Of a DNA stretch of 64,000 nt, positions 45,788 through 53,964 are shown in pieces (the stretch's first letter is position 1; each line of letters opens with the position of its first letter). The stretch lies in contig JBASNZ010000091.1 of the NCBI GenBank assembly GCA_049657775.1, forward strand, positions 1 through 64,000, given 5' to 3'. The position numbers and the translations under genes were made by a program. The DNA comes from JBASNZ01 sp049657775 (lineage in GTDB: Bacteria; Actinomycetota; Coriobacteriia; Anaerosomatales; Anaerosomataceae). Under the pieces are notes generated by a model. It was not told the DNA's origin and ran no database searches. It saw only the letters and a program-made list of their open reading frames with translations.

Positions 45788-45796
45788 TGCTATACT
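45788..45796 (+). promoter_or_regulatory. Extended -10 promoter of the radical SAM operon
   Basis: TG-C-TATACT is an extended -10 element about 69 bases before the likely TTG start at 45865. No consensus -35 box is visible; the direct repeats just upstream may recruit an activator. Confidence 0.55.
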
Positions 45797-45864
45797 CTCG
45801 TACCTTGGATACCGTGCCGGCCGTGTCCCCCCGACGGCTCCTTGCGCGAGGAGGCGCACCGTCA

Positions 45865-47640
45865 TTGCCACAAACTGATCTGGTTCTTCTTCACGCTCCT
45901 TCGGTGTACGACTTCCGGGAGCGTTCCATTATGTTCGGGCCTGTTTCGGACCTGGTCCCGTCGAGCCCGATCTTCGAGATGTATCCGCTCGGGTTCACGA
46001 CGATGGCCGAGTACATGGACCGTCACGGCCTTAACGTGCGCATCGTCAACCTTGCGATGCACATGCTGGCAAAGCCCAGGTTCGACGTTGAGAAGGCCAT
46101 TCGCGAGATGGCCCCGCTGGCCTTCGGCATCGACCTGCACTGGCTGCCGCACGCACACGGATCGATCGAGATAGCGCGCATCTGCAAGAAGTACCATCCC
46201 GACACGCCGGTCATCTTCGGCGGCCTCTCTTCGTCGTACTTCCACGAAGAACTCATCCGCTACGACTGCGTGGACTACATCATCCGAGGCGATTCCACCG
46301 AGGAGCCATTCACGCAGCTGCTCTATACGCTTCGCCGCGGTGGCTCCGTTGCCGATATCCCCAACCTCACGTACAAGACGTCCGACGGCACAGTCATCGT
46401 GAACGACCTGTCCTGGGTCCCCGACACGTTCGACCATGTGAAGCTCGACTACAGCTTCAGCATGCGGTCGGTCATCCGCGATCGGGACATGATCTCGGCT
46501 CTGCCGTTCAAGGGCTGGCTCGGCTATCCGGTCACGGCCTCGCTCACGTGTCGCGGCTGCACCAAGCAGTGCCCCACATGCGGTGGCTCCGCGTACGCGT
46601 TCGCGAAGCACTTTGGACGGAACAAACCTGCGTTCCGGGATCCCGAGCGCCTCGTGGCCGACATCGCGCATGTCGCCAAGCACATACCTGGTCCCGTATT
46701 CGTGCTCAACGACTTCCAGCAGGCGGGGCAGAGCTACGTGGAGGAGTTCATCCACGGGCTCAAGCGCATCAACTTCCGCAACCCCATCGGGTTCGAGTTC
46801 TTCACACCGCCTACCGAGGAGTTCTGCGCGTTTCTGGGCGAGAACCTCAACGATTGGTCGATGGAGGTCTCGTGCGAGAGCCACGATGACGACGTCCGTG
46901 CCGCGTTTGGCAAGCACTACAGCTTCGAGGACGTCGCCGTGTCCATCGAGAACGCGTTCAAGCACAACTGTTCGCGCTTCGACCTGTACTTCATGACGGG
47001 CCTTCCCACGCAGACCGCCCAGTCGGTGCTGGACACGGTGCCGGCGGTGCGCGACCTGTATGCACGAATCGGTAACGACAAGCGCCTGTTGGCGTTCATC
47101 TCGCCGATGGCGCCATTCCTCGACCCCGGGTCGATGGTCTTCGACAATCCCGAGGCGTACGGTTACACGCTTCGCGCCAGGACGCTCGAGGAGCATAGGC
47201 AGCTACTGCTGGAACCCTCGTGGAAGCACATCCTCAACTACGAGCCCGACGCCATGACGCGCGATGAGATGGTCGAGACCATCTACGAATCCGCGATCGG
47301 CCTCAATCGCATCAAGGCCGAGGCGGGCGTCGCCGATAGCGCCGCGGCCGCGGTGACCGAGCGCCGCATCAATGCCGCTCGCGATGCGATGCGGCGCATC
47401 GACCGCGTCGTCGAGTCTTCGACCGGCGTGGAGCGCGCAGCCCGTCTCGATGAGCTTCGTCACGAGATCGACCGACTCAATGAGAGCACGGTGTGCGAGA
47501 AGTCAGAGCTCAACTGGCCCTCGTCGGTGCGGCCCACCCACGTATGGGCCAACGTAGCGCTGTGGTTCAGGATCAACCTGGAGACGCTGTTCCCCAAGCT
47601 TCGCAAGTTCATCCCGCATCCGAGTGATCGGGGGCTGTGA
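45865..47640 (+). CDS. B12-binding/radical SAM domain protein
   Basis: 591 aa from a TTG preceded by GAGGAGG; longer forms have an Arg-rich, low-quality N terminus. Residues ~1-185 look like a cobalamin-binding Rossmann fold (DLVLLHAPSVYDF, VIFGGLSSSYFHEELI, YIIRGDSTEEPF). The radical SAM core begins with CTKQCPTC (CX3CX2C) near residue 230, with one more Cys just before it. The overall layout resembles the Ta0216-type B12/radical SAM family. Substrate unknown; methylation or carbon-skeleton chemistry is typical. It overlaps ubiE by one base, hinting at a link to quinone or lipid metabolism. Confidence 0.82.
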   Translation: MPQTDLVLLHAPSVYDFRERSIMFGPVSDLVPSSPIFEMYPLGFTTMAEYMDRHGLNVRIVNLAMHMLAKPRFDVEKAIREMAPLAFGIDLHWLPHAHGSIEIARICKKYHPDTPVIFGGLSSSYFHEELIRYDCVDYIIRGDSTEEPFTQLLYTLRRGGSVADIPNLTYKTSDGTVIVNDLSWVPDTFDHVKLDYSFSMRSVIRDRDMISALPFKGWLGYPVTASLTCRGCTKQCPTCGGSAYAFAKHFGRNKPAFRDPERLVADIAHVAKHIPGPVFVLNDFQQAGQSYVEEFIHGLKRINFRNPIGFEFFTPPTEEFCAFLGENLNDWSMEVSCESHDDDVRAAFGKHYSFEDVAVSIENAFKHNCSRFDLYFMTGLPTQTAQSVLDTVPAVRDLYARIGNDKRLLAFISPMAPFLDPGSMVFDNPEAYGYTLRARTLEEHRQLLLEPSWKHILNYEPDAMTRDEMVETIYESAIGLNRIKAEAGVADSAAAAVTERRINAARDAMRRIDRVVESSTGVERAARLDELRHEIDRLNESTVCEKSELNWPSSVRPTHVWANVALWFRINLETLFPKLRKFIPHPSDRGL

Positions 47641-48371
47641 TGGACGACAGCGAAACGCCGACGCCCGCTCCCGGGCAGCCGACGACGGATCGCGTCAAGA
47701 AGATCTTTGAGACGATCGCCCCCAAGTACGACCTCTTCAACATCCTCTCGAGCTTTGGGATAGACAGGCTCTGGAGACGCTCGACGGTGAAGTACGCGGG
47801 TATCACGTCGCGAAGCGTCGTGCTCGATCTTGCGGCTGGCACCGGCGACCTCACCATGGCGATCGCCCGTCAGGGTCGCCCCAAGTCCATACTCTCGACC
47901 GACTTCGTGTCCGAGATGCTCGAGGTCGGCAAGCGCAAAGCGGCGGAGTACACCGGCCCCACGAAGATCGATTTCGAGGTTGTCGACGCGCAGAGCCTGC
48001 CGTTCGACGACGCCGCCTTCGATGTGGTGACGATCGCCTTCGGCGTGCGCAACCTACCAGATCGCGCCGCAAACTTTCGGGAGGTCAGACGCGTGCTCAA
48101 GCCGGGTGGCCGCTACGTGATACTCGAGTTCAGCAAGCCGCCGTTCCCTCCATTTCGGCGGCTCTACCACTTCTACCTCAAGACCGTCATCCCCGCGCTC
48201 GGCGGGCTCCTCACCGGCGATCGGCCGTCGTTTGCGTATCTCAACGAGTCGATTCGCGCGTTCCCGTCGCAGATCAACCTTGCGGCGGAGTTGCACGCAG
48301 CCGGATTCGAGAGGGTCGCATGGCACAACCTCACGTTTGGGATCGTCGCGGTCCACATCGCACAGGGATGA
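47640..48371 (+). CDS. ubiE: Demethylmenaquinone methyltransferase UbiE/MenG
   Basis: 243 aa SAM-dependent methyltransferase. It shows the UbiE/MenG signatures YDLFNILSSFGIDRLWR, the SAM loop VLDLAAGTGDLT and GVRNLPDRAANFREVRRVLK with LEFSKP. The enzyme methylates demethylmenaquinone to menaquinone, the likely electron donor to the NapC-like cytochromes here. ATG 47640 overlaps the upstream TGA; a GTG one codon earlier is possible. The next gene, an amidohydrolase, may belong to the futalosine route of menaquinone synthesis. Confidence 0.92.
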   Translation: MDDSETPTPAPGQPTTDRVKKIFETIAPKYDLFNILSSFGIDRLWRRSTVKYAGITSRSVVLDLAAGTGDLTMAIARQGRPKSILSTDFVSEMLEVGKRKAAEYTGPTKIDFEVVDAQSLPFDDAAFDVVTIAFGVRNLPDRAANFREVRRVLKPGGRYVILEFSKPPFPPFRRLYHFYLKTVIPALGGLLTGDRPSFAYLNESIRAFPSQINLAAELHAAGFERVAWHNLTFGIVAVHIAQG

Positions 48372-48441
48372 GTCCGGCGGCTTCCATGCGTCAGCGTGTT
48401 GTACCATGTGTGGACGGTTCCTGATTCGTCCGGAGGCCCCG

Positions 48442-49803
48442 ATGCTGCTGCTTGCACGCTACGTGTTGCCGGTGAACGTCCCTCATATCGAGGATGGCGG
48501 CGTTCTCGTGCGTGACGGAGCGATCGTCGCTGTCGGCACCCGCGCCGAGCTTCTCGCGGCATATCCTGCCGAGGAGGTGCGTGACTTTGGACAGGCCGCG
48601 CTCATGCCGGGCTTCGTCGACCTCCACACGCATCTGGAGTACAGCGTGTTCCGGGGAGTCGTGAACGACCTGCCGTATTCGCAGTGGAAGATGCAGGTCA
48701 TGGCCAAGGAAGGGGCGCTGACCGATGAGGACTGGCGCGAATCCGCGCTCCTGGGTGCGGTCGAGACGCTTCGTTCGGGCATCACGACGATAGCGGACAT
48801 CACGGATTCGGGCGCAGCGCTCGGTCCCGCCTCGGCGGCCGGGCTTCGCGGCGTGATCTATCGCGAAGTCTCCACGATGAATCAGAGCGAGGTGGCGGGC
48901 AGGCTTGCCGCTGCACTTGAGGATGTAGATACGTGGCAGGCGGCCGTGGATTCGTCTCTCATCACCATAGGGCTGGCGCCCCACTCGCCGTATTCGTGCC
49001 ACCCCACCCTCTTCCGTGGGGTGTCCGATATCGCCCGGGAGCGCTCGCTTCCCGTCGCGATCCACCTGGCCGGATCGAAAGAGGAGTTCGACTTCGTCAA
49101 GTACGGGTCGTCCTCGCTCGGTCAGGACTATCGCAACCAGTCCGGGTGGGAGAAGATCGCCTGGCTACCCACGGGCGTCAGTCCCGTTCGGTATGTCTAC
49201 CAGTGGGGCATCCTCGACCTGCCGCGGGTACTCGCGGTGCACTGCGTACACCTTGCGGACGGCGATGTGGAGATCCTCGCCCGTGCGGGCGTTTCGGTCG
49301 CGTACTGCGCCAGGTGCAACCTCAAGCTGGGGATGGGCATCGCCCCGCTGCAGTCCATGCTCGCCCGAGATATCGTCGTCGGCATCGGGACCGACTCACC
49401 GGCGTCCAACAGCACCATCGACTTCTTCGACGAGATGCGGATCGGGCTTCTCGTGCAGCGCGGTCTTGCGGGTGAGGCACGGTTCTACACATCGGCGCGC
49501 TTCCTCAAGATGGCCACGCTCGACGGTGCGCGTGCGCTGGGGATCGACCACCTGGTTGGAAGCCTCGAGCCGGGGAAGCGGGCCGACATCATCGCCGTCG
49601 ACCTCTCGCGCAGCCATCAGCTACCAACGCAGGACCCGTACAGCGCGATCGTGCACACCTCCAATCAAGAGGACGTTGTGATGACGATGATCGACGGCGT
49701 CGTCAGGTTCGATCGCGGCGAGTGCCCGTCGCTTGACATCGAGGGTCTCGCCGAGAGGATCGAGATGATACAGCAAAAGCTGCGAAGCGGGTCGGACGTA
49801 TGA
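48442..49803 (+). CDS. Amidohydrolase, candidate aminodeoxyfutalosine deaminase
   Basis: 453 aa, ATG five bases after GGAGG. It is a metal-dependent amidohydrolase of the TrzA/AtzB/guanine deaminase branch: DLHTHLE near residue 60 (metal ligands), AIHLAGSKEE near 212 (His and the catalytic Glu pattern), HCVHL near 268, and TDSPASN near 316 with the conserved Asp. Members hydrolyse amino groups from purines or triazines, and MqnX of the futalosine pathway belongs here. Adjacency to ubiE makes aminodeoxyfutalosine deaminase attractive, but mqnA, mqnC, mqnD and mqnE are not in the window, so this stays tentative. Confidence 0.75.
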   Translation: MLLLARYVLPVNVPHIEDGGVLVRDGAIVAVGTRAELLAAYPAEEVRDFGQAALMPGFVDLHTHLEYSVFRGVVNDLPYSQWKMQVMAKEGALTDEDWRESALLGAVETLRSGITTIADITDSGAALGPASAAGLRGVIYREVSTMNQSEVAGRLAAALEDVDTWQAAVDSSLITIGLAPHSPYSCHPTLFRGVSDIARERSLPVAIHLAGSKEEFDFVKYGSSSLGQDYRNQSGWEKIAWLPTGVSPVRYVYQWGILDLPRVLAVHCVHLADGDVEILARAGVSVAYCARCNLKLGMGIAPLQSMLARDIVVGIGTDSPASNSTIDFFDEMRIGLLVQRGLAGEARFYTSARFLKMATLDGARALGIDHLVGSLEPGKRADIIAVDLSRSHQLPTQDPYSAIVHTSNQEDVVMTMIDGVVRFDRGECPSLDIEGLAERIEMIQQKLRSGSDV

Positions 49804-50240
49804 TCGAAGTAGGCACCGTCGTTGCCATACGAGGCGACAGGGTCGACATCTCGGTCGGCCCATCCGCAACGTGTGAAGGCTGCAACGTTTGCAGCGCAGG
49901 CTCGTCTGGCGCCGAGATGCTCATGTGCGACGTCATCGACACCGTTGGCACGTCGCTAGGCGACAGGGTCGAGGTGGTCATCTCTGAGGGCCTGCGAGTC
50001 CAGGCCGCCCTCGCCATCTACGTGGTTCCGCTCGGAGCGCTCTTCATCGGGTATTTGGCGGGCTTCTTGCTTGGGGAGCGCATCGGTGTTGATCCCGATC
50101 TTGTGGGTGCGGCACTGGGAATCAGCGCAGCTACAGCGGGGTTCATGGGCGCGAGTGTCCGGGAGCGCATGCTTGCCAGGAGCGGACGCTTCGCTCCGCG
50201 TGTGCGTGCTATAATCGCGCGTGGCCCGGAGCACGAATGA
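49800..50240 (+). CDS. rseC: RseC/SoxR-reducing-system family protein
   Basis: 146 aa. It has a small N-terminal beta domain with the cysteine cluster CEGCNVC (residues ~24-30), then two membrane helices (LAIYVVPLGALFIGYLAGFLL and LGISAATAGFMGA), the layout of RseC/MucC. In other bacteria RseC accompanies Rnf and SoxR reduction; here its partner is unknown. The start overlaps the amidohydrolase stop (ATGA). A strong extended -10 promoter for the next gene lies inside its 3' end. Confidence 0.8.
   Translation: MIEVGTVVAIRGDRVDISVGPSATCEGCNVCSAGSSGAEMLMCDVIDTVGTSLGDRVEVVISEGLRVQAALAIYVVPLGALFIGYLAGFLLGERIGVDPDLVGAALGISAATAGFMGASVRERMLARSGRFAPRVRAIIARGPEHE
50207..50215 (+). promoter_or_regulatory. 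Extended -10 promoter inside the end of rseC
   Basis: TG-C-TATAAT is a perfect extended -10 element. Transcription would start near 50222 and give a 60-base leader with AGGAGGT before the GTG at 50285. Confidence 0.6.
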
Positions 50241-50284
50241 TCGGCCCGGGCGATCGACGACGACATACTAGGAGGTAGCAGCAC

Positions 50285-50674
50285 GTGAGCGACCAGGATT
50301 TCTTCTTCGACGAGGAAGAGGACACAAAGCCTAAGTCCGCACCGAAGGCCGCCTCGGGCGCCAAGGCGGCGGCATCGAGCAAGCCCTCTTCCGCCGCGCC
50401 TGCTGGCTCCTTCTTCGCACAGAACGTGAGTATGACCGTTGCCGCTCTCATGGCGGTCATCGCCCTGCTTCTCGGCATCATCATCGGGATCGTCATCCCC
50501 ACCGGCACGAGCACGGTTCCTGCCGTGACCACGCCGGCCGCCACCTCGGACGCCGCGGCTCCGACGCTCAGTGATGATCAACTCAACTCCGGCGAGCTCC
50601 CTGCGGGCCATCCGGACATCAGTGGCATGGGTAGCGCTACCGCGACCGGTTCCGCGGAGACCACCGCTAAGTAG
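50285..50674 (+). CDS. Small membrane protein with acidic and Ala/Ser/Pro-rich tails
   Basis: 129 aa, GTG start with AGGAGGT upstream. It has an acidic head (DFFFDEEED), a Lys/Ala/Ser/Pro linker, one membrane helix (VAALMAVIALLLGIIIGIVI, residues ~52-71) and a low-complexity Thr/Ala outer tail. There is no recognisable domain. It is followed by a TPR-like membrane protein with a similar low-complexity C terminus; the two may form a pair. Its strong promoter and ribosome binding site indicate that it is expressed. Confidence 0.65.
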   Translation: MSDQDFFFDEEEDTKPKSAPKAASGAKAAASSKPSSAAPAGSFFAQNVSMTVAALMAVIALLLGIIIGIVIPTGTSTVPAVTTPAATSDAAAPTLSDDQLNSGELPAGHPDISGMGSATATGSAETTAK

Positions 50675-50743
50675 CCTGGATCTCACGCCGTCGTGTCTTC
50701 GCGGCACGGTGAGTATCCGCGCACGTCCTCAGGAAGGTACCGA

Positions 50744-51328
50744 ATGGCAATCAACAAGTCTTCTTCGCCGCCGTGGGTCAAGGTCGTCATCGTTCTGGTG
50801 ACGGTCTCGTTCGTCGCGTCCGTGGCGGGTATAGCGGTCGTCGGCGCTGGCGGCGGCGGTAGTTCGACGAGCGCATCGAACGGCTCGACAACCGACAACG
50901 CGTCGATCGCGGCTAAGTACCAGCCCACCCTCGACGCGCTCAACGCGTCTCTTCAGGCGGATCCCCAGAACGCCGACCTACTCACGCAGGTTGGACACAC
51001 GTACTACGAGTATGCGGCCGAGCTCACCAATGCCGGGCTTGGCGATGTAGCCGCCCCGCTGTGGGCGACGGCGATCTCGTTCTACGATCGAGTACTGGCG
51101 ACCAGGCCGACGGACGCCGTCGTCCTGGGCAACAAGGCGTTCGCTGCGTACTACTCGGACAGCCCGATCGCTCGCGACGCGTTGATGGCCTTCATCGCCA
51201 CCGATGACGCGGCGCTTGCCGAGCAGATCACCAATGCCAAGCAGTATCTCAGCCAGCTCGGCCCCGCGTCCGCGGTCACCACCGGAAGCGCGGTCACCAC
51301 CGGAAGCGCAGTCACCACCGCACCGTAA
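50744..51328 (+). CDS. Membrane-anchored TPR-like protein
   Basis: 194 aa. The ATG follows AGGAAGG by six bases; a GTG at 50693 is less likely. One membrane helix (VKVVIVLVTVSFVASVAGIAVVG) and a Gly/Ser linker precede TPR-like helices (LLTQVGHTYYEYAAELTNAG, AISFYDRVLATRPTDAVVLGNKAFAAY). The C terminus is a short repeat of SAVTTG units. It resembles the TPR anchors in the cytochrome block but has no neighbouring propeller or cytochrome. Confidence 0.7.
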   Translation: MAINKSSSPPWVKVVIVLVTVSFVASVAGIAVVGAGGGGSSTSASNGSTTDNASIAAKYQPTLDALNASLQADPQNADLLTQVGHTYYEYAAELTNAGLGDVAAPLWATAISFYDRVLATRPTDAVVLGNKAFAAYYSDSPIARDALMAFIATDDAALAEQITNAKQYLSQLGPASAVTTGSAVTTGSAVTTAP

Positions 51329-51350
51329 GCGTGAGGCTCAGAAAACGATC

Positions 51351-51383
51351 GAAGGCCGACGCCAGGAATGGCAGCCGGCCTTC
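51351..51383 (-). terminator. Hairpin terminator between convergent genes
   Basis: GAAGGCCG and CGGCCTTC form a perfect 8-bp stem enclosing an inner GCC/GGC pair. On the minus strand it is followed by GATCGTTTTC, so it probably ends the STAS gene at 51398; the plus-strand side lacks a T run. Confidence 0.55.
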
Positions 51384-51397
51384 GTGCGTGGGGAGCG

Positions 51398-51751
51398 CTA
51401 CGTGGTGGCGGTGTCGGCGACCATCTGCTCTGCGTCGTCCAGGGATGCCGCAATGGAGAAGATCCCCGAGAGCCTCGTCAGATCGAGGATGTTGTCGACC
51501 GCGTCGTTGGTCACAAGGACCAATCGACCTCCGTGGGAGCCGTATTCCTTCGAGAGTGACAGGAGCAACCCAAGACCCGAGCTGTCGAGATAGTCCAGCC
51601 GCGACAGGTCGACTATGGTCGCACGGGGAGCCTCTTTGAGAATCCGGTCGATCGTCATCCGGAACGTGGCGCACTCGCTATAGTCGAGTTCGCCCACGAG
51701 CGTGAGCGTCCAGTGGCCTTCGTCGGGGTCGAGCTGGATACTCAGTGGCAT
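51398..51751 (-). CDS. STAS-domain anti-sigma factor antagonist
   Basis: 117 aa single STAS domain of the SpoIIAA/RsbV type. The phosphorylatable serine lies in LDYLDSSGLGLLLSL near residue 57. Such proteins bind and release an anti-sigma kinase when unphosphorylated. A GAGGAGA ribosome binding site is present. It is divergent from a second STAS gene at 51881 with a 129-base gap, and no kinase or sigma factor gene is adjacent, so its partner lies elsewhere. Confidence 0.88.
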   Translation of the reverse strand: MPLSIQLDPDEGHWTLTLVGELDYSECATFRMTIDRILKEAPRATIVDLSRLDYLDSSGLGLLLSLSKEYGSHGGRLVLVTNDAVDNILDLTRLSGIFSIAASLDDAEQMVADTATT

Positions 51752-51880
51752 GAAGTCTCCTCAAATCCTGCGTGGATGTCCGGAATCTACCCGTATCGCG
51801 GGGGGTTCTCACCACCGAAAAGGCCGAGTGGGGTACAATCGACAGTGCTGCGGCGCCGGCTGAAAGAGAGACGCACTCGC

Positions 51881-52216
51881 ATGGAACTGGACATCAAGAT
51901 CGAGCGCGACGGAACAGCATGCAAGATCTCGGTCAAGGGCGAGGTCGACGTCTACACGTCGCCGATGCTCAAGGCGCACATCGTTGACGCTGTCGATGAT
52001 GGGTGCACCGACATGATCGTCGATCTGGAGGATGTCGGCTTCATCGACAGCTCCGGTCTCGGCGTCTTGGTGAGCGGGCTTCGCAGGGTCAAGGAACGTT
52101 CGGGATCCATGCGGCTGGTCTGCACCAGGGAGAGTATCCTCAAGATCTTCCGGATCACCGGCCTCGACAAGGTTTTCCCCGTGTTCTCCAGCGTGAAAGA
52201 GGCCATGGAGTTCTAG
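51881..52216 (+). CDS. STAS-domain anti-sigma factor antagonist
   Basis: 111 aa STAS protein. VGFIDSSGLGVLVSGLRRV near residue 60 holds the conserved serine; the ends DGTACKISVKGEVDVYTSP and KIFRITGLDKVFPVF are typical. A longer GTG-initiated frame exists upstream, but the ATG at 51881 gives the normal family length. TACAAT at 51834-51839 may be its -10 box. It is divergent from its paralogue at 51398, so the two may answer different anti-sigma kinases or form a switch. Confidence 0.88.
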   Translation: MELDIKIERDGTACKISVKGEVDVYTSPMLKAHIVDAVDDGCTDMIVDLEDVGFIDSSGLGVLVSGLRRVKERSGSMRLVCTRESILKIFRITGLDKVFPVFSSVKEAMEF

Positions 52217-52311
52217 GTGCCTTGCAGTGCCGCTTCGCTCACCCTAGACTCGTGCGCATGGTCGCACCGACCGTAACGCGCGCTCAACACTTTTAGAAGG
52301 AGTCCTCCGGC

Positions 52312-52818
52312 TTGTTCGGCATCGGCGGAACCGAGTTCTTCGTCATCGCAGTCATCGTCCTCATGCTCTTCGGCCCAGACAAGATACCGGAGATCGCGCG
52401 GACGATCGGCAGGTTCACGCGCGAGTTCAAGCGCTATCAGACGATGATGGAATCCGTTATGAAGGCCGAGATGTACGGCATGGAGGCCACGCCCGCCGAG
52501 GACCGCGAGAAGGTCGCCAAGGAGTACCGCAAGAAGGCTGGTATCACGGCTCCCGGTGAGGAGACCCCTGGCGGACTTCCCGTTGGCGGGGAGGCGACAG
52601 GGTCTGAAGCCGACGCGGAGCCGGTGGACGCCGCCGCGAGCGCGCCGGATTCAGACTCACCGGGCGACGTGCCCGATCCCCCGGGCTACTCAGGTACCGA
52701 ATACGAGGACTACGATCCAGAACTGCTCGCTCCCGAGCTCGCCGATACCGGCTGGACCCCCGGTTCCGAGAACGCCCCCGCAACCGATGACGGGGAGGAG
52801 GCGGGCGAGCGCTCGTAG
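52312..52818 (+). CDS. tatA: Twin-arginine translocase subunit TatA/TatB
   Basis: 168 aa, TTG start with AAGGAG nine bases upstream. It has a short membrane helix (FFVIAVIVLMLF), the FGPDKIPE hinge and an amphipathic helix (IARTIGRFTREFKRY), the TatA/TatB signature. The C-terminal half is a long acidic, Pro/Gly-rich tail. tatC follows after 15 bases. Its length and long tail fit TatB as well as TatA; I use the generic name. The Tat pathway would export folded cofactor proteins such as hydrogenases. Confidence 0.85.
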   Translation: MFGIGGTEFFVIAVIVLMLFGPDKIPEIARTIGRFTREFKRYQTMMESVMKAEMYGMEATPAEDREKVAKEYRKKAGITAPGEETPGGLPVGGEATGSEADAEPVDAAASAPDSDSPGDVPDPPGYSGTEYEDYDPELLAPELADTGWTPGSENAPATDDGEEAGERS

Positions 52819-52833
52819 CGCCGCTCTGACGCT

Positions 52834-53598
52834 ATGCCTATCACTCCGAAACGCATGCCCTTCATGGGTCACATAGCGGAGCTGCGCAAGCGGCTTGTCG
52901 TCGTATTCCTCATCACGGGCGTGTTCGCCGTTGCCGGCTACTTCTTTGCGACGCCGATCTACAAGTTCCTGGTCGCTCCGCTTCAGAGGGTCCTCGGCGG
53001 CGAGCCGGCGGTCACGCTGCGCATCCTCGAGGCGATGGGCATTCGCTTCAAGCTGGGCCTGTGGGGTGGAGTCATCGCCGCGAGCCCGGTCATCATCTGG
53101 GAGTCACTGGCCTTCTTCCTCCCGGCGCTCAAGCCCAAGGAGCGCAAGTGGTTCGTGTGGACGTTCATTGCGGCTGTCGTACTCTTCCTGGGAGGCGCGG
53201 CGTTCTGCTACACGCTCATCCTTGGCCCGAGTACCCAGTGGCTCGCGGCTCAGAACGGCGACATCTTCAGCTACATGCCGACAGGCGCTGACCTGGTGAC
53301 CGTTTCGATGTACTTCATCCTGGGGTTCGGCGCCGCATTCGAGGTGCCGGTCGTGGTCTTCTACCTGGTGTACTTCCAGGTGATCCCGTACGACAAGTTG
53401 CGCAAGAACTGGCGCGTCGTGTGGGTTGTACTCGCTGTGGCTGCCGCCATGATCACGCCCGACTGGTCGCCCGTGACCATGGGCGCGCTCGCCGCCGCGA
53501 TGATCGCGCTGTTCGAAGCCAGCATGTTCCTCGTGCGCATCCTGCTCGCCCGCAAGATCAAGGGGCAACGCGAAGCGTTCGGCGACGACGAGGACTGA
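52834..53598 (+). CDS. tatC: Twin-arginine translocase subunit TatC
   Basis: 254 aa with six membrane helices. The N-terminal GHIAELRKRLVVVFLI holds the Glu and Arg that recognise the twin-arginine signal. FFLPALKPKERKW and the central FILGFGAAFEVPVVVFYL with the conserved Phe/Glu region are typical of TatC. A second ATG (52855) is possible; neither has a strong ribosome binding site. It is in one operon with tatA upstream and hypA 12 bases downstream. Confidence 0.93.
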   Translation: MPITPKRMPFMGHIAELRKRLVVVFLITGVFAVAGYFFATPIYKFLVAPLQRVLGGEPAVTLRILEAMGIRFKLGLWGGVIAASPVIIWESLAFFLPALKPKERKWFVWTFIAAVVLFLGGAAFCYTLILGPSTQWLAAQNGDIFSYMPTGADLVTVSMYFILGFGAAFEVPVVVFYLVYFQVIPYDKLRKNWRVVWVVLAVAAAMITPDWSPVTMGALAAAMIALFEASMFLVRILLARKIKGQREAFGDDED

Positions 53599-53610
53599 GA
53601 GGCACACTGC

Positions 53611-53955
53611 GTGCATGAGATGGGAATCTGCGACGGCATCGTACGAGCGGCCGTCGAGGCGGCCGAGGAGGCCGGAGCACGTCGGATCAACAGCATCGAG
53701 ATCACCATCGGCGAACTGACCGAAGTGATCGAGGACCCGCTGCAGTTCGCCTTCGAGGTTCTGCGCAAGGGCACGCTCGCCGAGGAAGCCACTCTCTCGG
53801 TGACGTTCGTGCCCGCGCTTTCACGCTGCGCGGAGTGCTCGGCCGAGTTCGGTCACGGTCGCTTCGACGCCAAGTGCCCCGAGTGCGGCTCATACATGGT
53901 CCAGCTGATGCAGGGCCGCGAGCTGCGCATCGACGCTATCGACATCGACGAGTAG
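53611..53955 (+). CDS. hypA: Hydrogenase nickel-insertion protein HypA
   Basis: 114 aa. The GTG must be the start because the family requires His2 and Glu3 (MHEMGI) for nickel binding. Zinc is held by CAEC and CPEC (residues ~70-93). HypA delivers nickel to [NiFe]-hydrogenase together with HypB, which follows after nine bases. No hydrogenase structural gene or hypCDEF is in the window. Linkage to tatAC suggests an exported hydrogenase, which is inference. Confidence 0.93.
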   Translation: MHEMGICDGIVRAAVEAAEEAGARRINSIEITIGELTEVIEDPLQFAFEVLRKGTLAEEATLSVTFVPALSRCAECSAEFGHGRFDAKCPECGSYMVQLMQGRELRIDAIDIDE

Positions 53956-53964
53956 GGGGATCGG

